The notes below the pieces were generated by a model that made no database searches, had not been told where the DNA came from, and saw only the letters and a program-made list of their open reading frames with translations. From Clostridia bacterium (lineage in GTDB: Bacteria > Bacillota > Clostridia > Oscillospirales > Oscillospiraceae): a DNA stretch of 5,207 bases. Positions 1-5,120 of this stretch are shown here, piece by piece (within the stretch, counting starts at the first letter, position 1; each line of letters opens with the position of its first letter). The stretch lies in the NCBI GenBank assembly GCA_003245395.1, contig QKDF01000038.1, forward strand, positions 1 to 5,207, in the 5' to 3' direction. Made by a program: the position numbers and the translations under genes.

Positions 1-34
1 CCCGGTGCGGTAAAGAGCGTTCGAAGCCGTTGTC

Positions 35-859
35 TTACATGGCCTGCAGGCACCCGCGCACCAGCGCGGTAAAACGATCACCGGCCGCACGGCCCGCCGC
101 GATGACCTCCTCCTCGCTCAGCGGCTGATCCAGAACCCCGGCGGCCAGATTGGTACAAAGGGTGAAACCGAGCACATCCATTCCGCAATGGGCTGCGGTG
201 AGCACCTCCGGCACGGTGGACATGCCCACCGCATCGGCGCCGAGCGTCCGGGCCATGCGCACCTCGGCAGGGGTCTCGTACTGCGGGCCGGGGAAATACA
301 TATAAACACCCCAGCGCAGAGTAATCCCCTGTGCTTCGGCCACAGACTGCGCCAGACGCTGCAGAGCAGGCGTATAGGTGTGGGAGACATCGGGGAAACG
401 GGGGCCAAATTCCGGGAGATTCGGCCCCTGCAGTGGGCTGGTGCCAAAGAGTTTGATGTGGTCCGCGATGAGCATGATGTCTCCTGCGGAATAGCTGATA
501 TTTACCGCGCCGGCGGCGTTGGTCACAATCATGGTTCTGATGCCCAGAAGGTACGCCACCCGTACAGGGAAGGATACATCTGCAAAGTCATATCCCTCGT
601 ATCCATGCAGCCGGCCCTGCATCACGGCAACGTTTTTTCCGGCAAGCCGTCCAAAGAGAAAGCGGCCCATGTGGTCAGGCGCAGTGGAGGTCTTCATATG
701 AGGAACATCCGCATAGGGTACGGTGACTGCATCTTCCACCTGCTCACCGAGGGAACCAAGACCGGTACCCAGAATGACAAGCACCTCCGGAGTAAAGCTG
801 CCGATGCGCGCTTTCAGAGACTCCGCGGCTTCCAAATACTGCGCATAAGTGTATACCAT
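35..859 (-). CDS. Purine nucleoside phosphorylase (trimeric, class I type)
   Basis: This cytosolic salvage enzyme splits purine (deoxy)nucleosides with phosphate into a free base and (deoxy)ribose-1-phosphate. The 274-residue product has the full motif set of the trimeric family: phosphate loop GTGLG at 31-35, H63, MQGRLHGYEGY at 80-90, TNAAGAVN at 113-120, GPQYETPAEVR at 191-201 with E195, GADAVGMSTVPEV at 207-219, and TN at 236-237. N237 matches human PNP Asn243, so guanosine and inosine are the expected substrates rather than methylthioadenosine, whose phosphorylase has Asp there. The usual Ser of the phosphate loop is Thr32. I chose the ATG at 859-857 because GGAGGAAGG lies nine bases upstream and the protein begins as the family does; an in-frame upstream extension to 928 would only read through the zinc-ribbon gene. 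Start and upstream stop form TGATG, sharing one base. Length is normal for the family. I leave the symbol blank because punA, pnp and deoD are used inconsistently for it. Confidence 0.96.
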   Translation of the reverse strand: MVYTYAQYLEAAESLKARIGSFTPEVLVILGTGLGSLGEQVEDAVTVPYADVPHMKTSTAPDHMGRFLFGRLAGKNVAVMQGRLHGYEGYDFADVSFPVRVAYLLGIRTMIVTNAAGAVNISYSAGDIMLIADHIKLFGTSPLQGPNLPEFGPRFPDVSHTYTPALQRLAQSVAEAQGITLRWGVYMYFPGPQYETPAEVRMARTLGADAVGMSTVPEVLTAAHCGMDVLGFTLCTNLAAGVLDQPLSEEEVIAAGRAAGDRFTALVRGCLQAM

Positions 860-1254
860 CAGAGCCTTCCTCCGCATTCCTTGCAGAAACGGTCCTCGGC
901 CTTTACTGCCGCGCCGCAGTGGGGGCATACGCCTTCGGCACCCTTCAGGCGCAGAATTTCAGCATTGATCTCACGGATCTGTGCACGGACATCATCAATT
1001 TCCTTGAGCTTTGCCAGCAGTACATCGGAATCGGTAGGGTCGCCGGTATGGGTGGCATACACCAGCTCGCCCACCTCGCGTAGCAGCACATTGGCCTCTG
1101 CGCTCAGATCAGCCAGACGGACATTCAGCTTGCCCACAGACAGCAGCGCGTTGGCTCTGCGCCCGGCTCCCTCCAATACACCGGAGGCCGCCGTACCCAT
1201 CTGATCGGCTGTCTTCTGGATGGTTTCCAATAGGGCTTCCAGTTGTTCATTCAT
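859..1254 (-). CDS. Small helical protein with C-terminal zinc ribbon, function unknown
   Basis: The 131-residue soluble product has two parts. Residues 1 to about 105 look almost entirely helical, with charged heptad-like stretches (for example LAKLKEIDDVRAQIREINAE at 80-99) that suggest a coiled coil. Residues 110-127 form a four-cysteine zinc ribbon, CPHCG then FCKECG, with Cys110, Cys113, Cys124 and Cys127. No signal peptide or membrane segment is visible. I recognise the general type, common in Firmicutes as 'zinc ribbon domain-containing protein', but know of no assigned function; such ribbons bind nucleic acid, protein or only stabilise the fold. The start at 1254 is supported by GGGAGG eight bases upstream; a longer reading from 1299 would overlap the kinase stop and has no such site. 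It lies 41 bases after the kinase gene and shares one base with the phosphorylase start, so it is very probably co-translated with that enzyme. A regulatory or scaffold role there is only inference. Confidence 0.85.
   Translation of the reverse strand: MNEQLEALLETIQKTADQMGTAASGVLEGAGRRANALLSVGKLNVRLADLSAEANVLLREVGELVYATHTGDPTDSDVLLAKLKEIDDVRAQIREINAEILRLKGAEGVCPHCGAAVKAEDRFCKECGGRL
865..873 (-). promoter_or_regulatory. Ribosome binding site of the purine nucleoside phosphorylase gene
   Basis: Read on the minus strand, GGAGGAAGG lies a few bases before the ATG at 859. It sits wholly inside the preceding zinc-ribbon gene, where the same bases encode Gly-Gly-Arg directly after the last zinc-binding cysteine. 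It fixes the phosphorylase start at 859 and, with the TGATG junction, suggests translational coupling. Confidence 0.85.
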
Positions 1255-1262
1255 AAAAGAGA

Positions 1263-1268
1263 CCTCCC
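1263..1268 (-). promoter_or_regulatory. Ribosome binding site deciding the zinc-ribbon start
   Basis: GGGAGG on the minus strand lies eight bases before the ATG at 1254-1252. It is the only good Shine-Dalgarno match in the 41-base gap after the kinase gene and rules against the longer in-frame start at 1299. Confidence 0.8.
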
Positions 1269-1295
1269 AAAAAATTTCAATGATTCTGAGGGATA

Positions 1296-2228
1296 TCAAT
1301 AGGAATAGGTGCTTCCGCCGATAAATTCCCGCGCCAGAGAGTCGGGTGCAATATATTGTTCATCCATGGCTTCAAACCGAGAGAAGGCGTCTAGAATTTC
1401 GTCTGCCTCCGGATATTTGCCTCTGGGCACTGCCTCCAGCAGAGGAACCACATAGGGCTTGAGTACGGAAAATTCAAACGCCAGGGAAGAGTCAAACATC
1501 AGGTCGGCGTTTTCCTTATAGGGGGAGATATACAGCTTTTCACCGCGAACCACATTGTTCCACATTTTCAGCGTGGCGACGGCGTCGCTGCCGCGGAACT
1601 TATAATCCCGGACAAGCCGCCGACACAGGCGCAGCCAGGAGTGCTTGAACAGCACGGTGCCGTCTTCGTCCTCCACATTTGAGCGGGCCGCGATATAGAG
1701 CTTGAAGGCGTGGGGGTTTTTCCCGGTGATCACGTCGTTAAGGGCGTGGATGCCTTCAAAAATGGCCAGCTCGTCGTCGCCCAGGTGCAGCGGCTGAGAG
1801 CGGATGTTGGAGCGCATCTGGCGGGAGAATTCATACTTGGGAACATGGATGGTCTCGCCCCGATCCAGCATGGAGAAGTGGCGATTCAAAAGCTCAATAT
1901 CCAGGCAGAAGGGAGACTCATAGTCAATAGCGCCCTCCCGGTTGCGGGGTGCAGTCTCCGGGTCAATGGTGTTGAAATAATTGTCCATGGAGACGGTATG
2001 GGTGATCACGCCCAGCTGCTCCAGAGCCCCCTGAATTTTCATGGCGGTAGTGGTTTTACCGGAGCCGGAGGGTCCGGATAAAAGGATAATGTGAGATTCG
2101 GACCGGTGCTGGGCGATTTTTTCCGCCGCCTGGGTAACTTTAGCTTCAAAGTCAGCGTTGCACTTTTCTGCAAAACCCTTGGGATCACTGCGGACAGCTT
2201 CGTTGATTTCCTTGAGTGAATAGGCCAT
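1296..2228 (-). CDS. Uridine kinase-like nucleoside kinase (PRK/uridine kinase family), without TGS domain
   Basis: This 310-residue cytosolic P-loop kinase probably transfers phosphate from a nucleoside triphosphate to a nucleoside in the salvage pathway. Visible motifs, in order: Walker A GPSGSGKT at 52-59; MDNYF at 81-85, the catalytic-Asp/substrate region of uridine kinases; PKYEFSRQMR at 130-139; Walker-B-like IFEGIH at 156-161; and an Arg-rich lid RLCRRLVRDYKFRG at 200-213. The C-terminal REFIGGS at 300-306 matches the end of the long clostridial 'nucleoside kinase' proteins. Those are roughly 550 residues with an N-terminal TGS/threonyl-tRNA-synthetase-like half. Here only about 45 residues precede the kinase domain. 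The start at 2228 has AAGGAG eleven bases upstream and follows the hemZ stop by three bases, so the short form is real in this sequence and not a missed start. The exact substrate (uridine, cytidine or another nucleoside) cannot be read from sequence. Confidence 0.88.
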   Translation of the reverse strand: MAYSLKEINEAVRSDPKGFAEKCNADFEAKVTQAAEKIAQHRSESHIILLSGPSGSGKTTTAMKIQGALEQLGVITHTVSMDNYFNTIDPETAPRNREGAIDYESPFCLDIELLNRHFSMLDRGETIHVPKYEFSRQMRSNIRSQPLHLGDDELAIFEGIHALNDVITGKNPHAFKLYIAARSNVEDEDGTVLFKHSWLRLCRRLVRDYKFRGSDAVATLKMWNNVVRGEKLYISPYKENADLMFDSSLAFEFSVLKPYVVPLLEAVPRGKYPEADEILDAFSRFEAMDEQYIAPDSLAREFIGGSTYSY

Positions 2229-2231
2229 TAT

Positions 2232-3701
2232 TTAAGTTGCTCCTTCCATATTTCGATAGAATGCGGCGAAGATCGCCTGATTGGCGGCGATTTTTTCGGG
2301 GCGTTCCGTGTATTCCTTGGGATATTTCAGATTGAACACCCGCTCCATGCGCCCGGGGCCGCCTACCATCTTGGTCGAGCCTCCCGCTCCACAGGAGAGG
2401 ATGGAGCACAGCTCCGACATGATATAGACATTATAGAGGTTTTCCGCACCGGGGCGGCACCAGCCCACATTTTCAAAGCTGCCGGACATATATTTCTGGC
2501 GATAGAGATAGTAAGGCGCGTAGTCCGCCGCCCGCAGAGCCGGGTCCGCGTAATCGAGCATTTGCGCCACTGCCTCCGCCGGAGGGATGTGCAGCCCGTC
2601 GGTGAGGATGCGGCTGCCCTTTTTCAGGCTCAGGGTGTGGACGGTGATATTGTCCGCTCCAAGAGTCAGACAGGTGTCCAGCGACCGGCGGAAGCCCGCA
2701 GGGGTATCCTCCGGAAGACCTGCGATCAGATCCATGTTTACATGGGCAAATCCCGCCGCGGCTACCTGCTCCATAGCCGTGAAAATCTGCGCGGCTGTGT
2801 GGCGCCGGCCGATGGCCCGCAGGACGGTATCCTCCATGGTCTGGGGATTGACGGAGATCCGGGTGGTGCCGTGGGCCTTGAGAACGGTGAGCTTTTCCGG
2901 CGTCACCGTGTCGGGGCGGCCGGCTTCCACGGTATACTCTCCGCACGCCGACAGGTCAAAAGACTGCTCCAGCGTAGACAGCAGACGGTCCATTTGCTCC
3001 GCTGTCAGCGTGGTGGGCGTACCGCCGCCCATGTAAAAAGCGCGAACCCGTAGCCCCAGTTCCCGGCACATCCGGCCCGCGGAGCGGACTTCTGCTTCCA
3101 GCGCGGCCAGATACGGTTCCACCAGAGAAAAACTCCGCTCCACGGAATGGCTGACAAAGGAGCAGTAGGCGCAGCGGGTGGGACAAAAAGGGATGCCGCA
3201 GTACAGGGCGATATCCCTGGGGCCCAAATCTTCCCGAAGCTGCCGGGTGATCAGCGCGGTCTCGGTGGCCAGTCGGGCGCGGCGGGACGTGACGAAATAT
3301 TCCTCCTGCAAAATTTGCTCGGTCTCCTCGGCTGTGAGGCCGGCATCCAGCCGCACCACCGCCATTTTGTCGGGCCGTACACCCGTCAGGCTGCCCCAGG
3401 GAGGCGTGATACCGGCTGCCGTCTGCGCGGCCTTGAAAAAGCTCATCTGCAGCATGCGCCGACGCTGGCCTTCCCGGGCGTAAGCGCTGCCCGTCAGATC
3501 GGCGGCGGCCCGGCCTGTGCCCCGGACGCCGTGATACTGCATTTCCGTAACGGCCTCGGCGCGGTCTTCACCGCCTGTCAGGCAGACTTTTGCCCAATCA
3601 GCGTCTCCCTCCTCATAGGTGGGACGCTCGTCGGGAAGCAGGGACATGAGCGTTTGCTCCACGGCGTAGACCTCGTTGTGCCCTTCAAAAATCAGACGCA
3701 T
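2232..3701 (-). CDS. hemZ: Radical SAM protein HemZ (coproporphyrinogen III dehydrogenase-like)
   Basis: The 489-residue product belongs to the HemN/HemW/HemZ radical SAM family. HemZ is annotated as the oxygen-independent coproporphyrinogen III dehydrogenase of heme synthesis, mainly from work in Bacillus subtilis. The N-terminal ~165 residues are the HemZ-specific region, including GSLTGVRPDKM at 103-113. The radical SAM core follows: CPTRCAYC at 173-180 (Cys173, Cys177, Cys180 for the 4Fe-4S cluster), MGGGTPT at 224-230, VEAGRPDT at 258-265, SVNPQTM at 283-289 and DLIAGLPED at 324-332. The C-terminal YYLYRQKYMSGSFENVGW (397-414) is the HemZ signature. The length is typical. The start at 3701 is chosen because MRLIFEGHNEVY is how the family begins; it overlaps the hydrolase gene by 17 bases in another frame and has only a weak GGGGA site, so coupled translation is likely. 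HemN's extra cysteine after CxxC is absent (Phe182), as in HemW, so the true substrate is uncertain. Confidence 0.93.
   Translation of the reverse strand: MRLIFEGHNEVYAVEQTLMSLLPDERPTYEEGDADWAKVCLTGGEDRAEAVTEMQYHGVRGTGRAAADLTGSAYAREGQRRRMLQMSFFKAAQTAAGITPPWGSLTGVRPDKMAVVRLDAGLTAEETEQILQEEYFVTSRRARLATETALITRQLREDLGPRDIALYCGIPFCPTRCAYCSFVSHSVERSFSLVEPYLAALEAEVRSAGRMCRELGLRVRAFYMGGGTPTTLTAEQMDRLLSTLEQSFDLSACGEYTVEAGRPDTVTPEKLTVLKAHGTTRISVNPQTMEDTVLRAIGRRHTAAQIFTAMEQVAAAGFAHVNMDLIAGLPEDTPAGFRRSLDTCLTLGADNITVHTLSLKKGSRILTDGLHIPPAEAVAQMLDYADPALRAADYAPYYLYRQKYMSGSFENVGWCRPGAENLYNVYIMSELCSILSCGAGGSTKMVGGPGRMERVFNLKYPKEYTERPEKIAANQAIFAAFYRNMEGAT
2240..2245 (-). promoter_or_regulatory. Ribosome binding site of the nucleoside kinase gene
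   Basis: AAGGAG on the minus strand lies eleven bases before the kinase ATG at 2228-2226, a slightly long spacing. It falls inside the last codons of hemZ, which indicates that the two genes are read from one message. Confidence 0.75.
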
Positions 3702-4323
3702 GGGAGGTTCCCCGCATGGCCTGAAGGAGATAGGCATTCGTCGACCGCTCACAGTTCAGATCCGTTGGCTCCATGTGCCCAGGCAAAACGGTCAGGTTGC
3801 CCTTCAGACCGGCCAGGCGGCGCAGGGAGTCCAGCATCTTGTGCATACTGCCGCTCATAAGGTCTGTCCGCCCGCAGGAACCGGCAAACAGCGTGTCACC
3901 GGCGAACAGTACGTCATCGCACTCCAGTACCACGGAGCCCTCTGAGTGGCCGGGTGTGGCCAGCACAGACACGGTGAGTGTGCCGACCGGTACGGTGTCT
4001 CCCTCATCATAGTCCCGCAGAGGGCAGGGCAGAACGGGAAACAGCTGTGTCGCCGGATCACCGGCAGGATAGACGTCCCGGCGGTTCAGATATACCGGCA
4101 GACCGGGGAACCGCTCCAGCAGACCCTTGACGCCGCCGGTGTGATCATAGTGCCCGTGTGTGAGCAGGATCACAGACGGCGTACAGCCGCTTTTTGCAAT
4201 GGCGGCGGCGATCCGGTCGGCGTCTCCACCGGGATCGACCACGGCGCAGACCTTTGCGGTCTCATCGCACAAAAGATAGCAGTTGGTTCCGATGGGCCCA
4301 ACCTGCAGGGACGTAATATTCAT
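3685..4323 (-). CDS. Metallo-beta-lactamase-fold hydrolase, glyoxalase II-like
   Basis: This 212-residue cytosolic binuclear metal hydrolase resembles the short hydroxyacylglutathione hydrolase (GloB/YcbL-like) group, which cleaves thioesters or related bonds. All metal ligands are visible: THGHYDHTGG at 55-64 (His56, His58, Asp60, His61), His126 in TPGHSEGS, Asp143 in AGDTLF and His183 in PGH. The protein stops soon after the fold, without the extra C-terminal substrate domain of classical glyoxalase II, so glutathione-thioester activity should not be assumed, particularly in a Clostridia-like host that may lack glutathione. The start MNITSLQVGPIGTNCYLL is typical and has AAGGAG seven bases upstream. 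The gene follows the racemase by 52 bases and its last codons overlap the hemZ start. In Clostridia a hydrolase of this type commonly sits between dtd and hemZ, but its substrate is unknown to me. Confidence 0.93.
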   Translation of the reverse strand: MNITSLQVGPIGTNCYLLCDETAKVCAVVDPGGDADRIAAAIAKSGCTPSVILLTHGHYDHTGGVKGLLERFPGLPVYLNRRDVYPAGDPATQLFPVLPCPLRDYDEGDTVPVGTLTVSVLATPGHSEGSVVLECDDVLFAGDTLFAGSCGRTDLMSGSMHKMLDSLRRLAGLKGNLTVLPGHMEPTDLNCERSTNAYLLQAMRGTSHASDF

Positions 4324-4330
4324 ATATGCA

Positions 4331-4336
4331 CTCCTT
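4331..4336 (-). promoter_or_regulatory. Ribosome binding site of the hydrolase gene
   Basis: AAGGAG on the minus strand lies seven bases before the ATG at 4323-4321. This is the best-spaced site in the window and supports efficient, independent translation of the hydrolase after the 52-base gap behind the racemase gene. Confidence 0.8.
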
Positions 4337-4375
4337 ACTCGGTTTCATTCGGACAAAAGAGACAATTTCTTCCGG

Positions 4376-5068
4376 TTACCTGACAATCTCCTCCACAAGT
4401 GCGCGGATGTGAATGTCCATGGTGTCCAGCACTTCCATCGGCGGCGCCGCTTCCTGAAACAGAAGGGGAAGCTCCGTACAGCCCAGGATCACGGCCTGAA
4501 TGCCGTCCCGCTGGCGCATCTGTTCCAGCAGGGAGACGAAGCCCGCCCGTGTTTCAGGCTTTACCACGCCGTATTCCAGCTCTGCGGCAATTTTACCGGC
4601 CACCCATTCCCGCTCCGGAGCGGCGGGCATGACAAGCTCAATCCCCTGGGCAGCGAAGGGGGCGCGGAAAAATGAACCCTCCATGGTGAAGGCGGTGCCC
4701 AGAAGGCCGACGCGGGTGAAGCCGCGCCGCTGCGTTTCCGCACAGGCGGCATCAAGAATGCTGACCAGCGGAAGCGGGGACCGTGTCCGGAGACGGTCAA
4801 AAACGATATGAGGCGTATTGGCCGACAGCGCGGCAAACTCCGCCCCGGCAGCGGCCAGAGCGTCCAGAGCACGACCTAAAAACTCCGTCAGGCCGTCGTA
4901 GTCTTTCCGGGCGCAGAAGTTCAGCATCCGGTACATATCAATGCTCTCTACGGTCAGCGGGGGAAATTCCTCCCGGCCCAGCTTTTGCTGCACGCCGAAC
5001 GCAATACCCCGGTAATACAGCAGCGTAGATTCGGGCCCCATGCCCCCGACCAATCCCAGCTTTTTCAT
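4376..5068 (-). CDS. Aspartate/glutamate racemase-family protein with a single catalytic cysteine
   Basis: The 230-residue product belongs to the cofactor-independent Asp/Glu racemase family, in which two domains each give one catalytic cysteine for proton exchange at the amino acid alpha carbon. The N-terminal LGLVGGMGPESTLLYYR at 4-20 is the family signature. The second catalytic segment is intact: ILGCTELPLL at 195-204 with Cys197. The first, LSANTPHIVFD at 81-91, has Ala83 directly before Asn84, where two-cysteine members have Cys. Escherichia coli YgeA, as I recall, has Thr83 and Cys197 and is L-Asp/L-Glu-specific; the numbering here is the same. A racemase with altered stereochemistry, or another activity on a similar substrate, is therefore possible. 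The start at 5068 has GGGAG eight bases upstream; an ATG at 5083 overlaps that site and is less likely. Length is normal. The gene lies 48 bases after dtd and seems to have its own promoter. Confidence 0.9.
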   Translation of the reverse strand: MKKLGLVGGMGPESTLLYYRGIAFGVQQKLGREEFPPLTVESIDMYRMLNFCARKDYDGLTEFLGRALDALAAAGAEFAALSANTPHIVFDRLRTRSPLPLVSILDAACAETQRRGFTRVGLLGTAFTMEGSFFRAPFAAQGIELVMPAAPEREWVAGKIAAELEYGVVKPETRAGFVSLLEQMRQRDGIQAVILGCTELPLLFQEAAPPMEVLDTMDIHIRALVEEIVR

Positions 5069-5076
5069 TGAAGCAA

Positions 5077-5081
5077 CTCCC
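5077..5081 (-). promoter_or_regulatory. Ribosome binding site deciding the racemase start
   Basis: GGGAG on the minus strand lies eight bases before the ATG at 5068-5066. The other in-frame ATG (5083-5081) shares its last base with this site, so it cannot use it. That favours the 230-residue product starting MKKLGLVGGMG. Confidence 0.75.
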
Positions 5082-5091
5082 ATTTGTCGAT

Positions 5092-5120
5092 ATTTTAATA
5101 ATCGGCCGAAGAACTATCAA
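5092..5120 (-). promoter_or_regulatory. Predicted sigma-A-type promoter for the racemase gene
   Basis: On the minus strand, TTGATA (5120-5115) and TAAAAT (5097-5092) are separated by exactly 17 bases. Each differs from the TTGACA / TATAAT consensus at one position. Transcription would start near 5087-5084, leaving an untranslated leader of about 15 to 20 bases that contains the GGGAG ribosome site. The -35 hexamer overlaps the dtd stop codon, and the -10 lies in an AT-rich patch that stands out in this GC-rich DNA. It is predicted from sequence only and would let the racemase and downstream genes be expressed separately from dtd. Confidence 0.6.

Noticed and set aside
1..34. Start of another gene downstream of the phosphorylase
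   Set aside because: No ribosome site or start codon is visible on the minus strand in this short end, and no terminator hairpin either; it is too short to call anything.
188..1204. A 338-codon open frame on the plus strand
   Set aside because: It is antisense to the phosphorylase and zinc-ribbon genes, crosses their junction, and its translation shows no recognisable motif and is rich in Arg, Ser and His as shadow frames in GC-rich DNA usually are.
1281..1299. Possible promoter before the zinc-ribbon gene (TTGATA at 1299-1294)
   Set aside because: A -35-like hexamer overlaps the kinase stop, but the bases 17 further on read AATTTT, matching the -10 consensus at only about half the positions. 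I did not call it.
2473..2946. A 157-codon open frame on the minus strand inside hemZ
   Set aside because: It lies in another frame of hemZ and is rich in Arg, Pro, Gly and His, typical of a shifted reading of GC-rich coding DNA.
3702..3752. Longer HemZ with a GTG start at 3752 or an ATG at 3737
   Set aside because: Neither has a ribosome site, both add residues that do not look like the family, and they increase the overlap with the hydrolase gene.
3147..3860. A 237-codon open frame on the plus strand
   Set aside because: It is antisense to hemZ and the hydrolase, has low-complexity Gly/Ala/Pro/Arg content, no domain and no supporting context.
4346..4375. Possible hairpin between the racemase and hydrolase genes (CGGA and TCCG arms)
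   Set aside because: Only four base pairs form before mismatches, the loop is long and there is no following T tract on the minus strand, so it is not a credible terminator.
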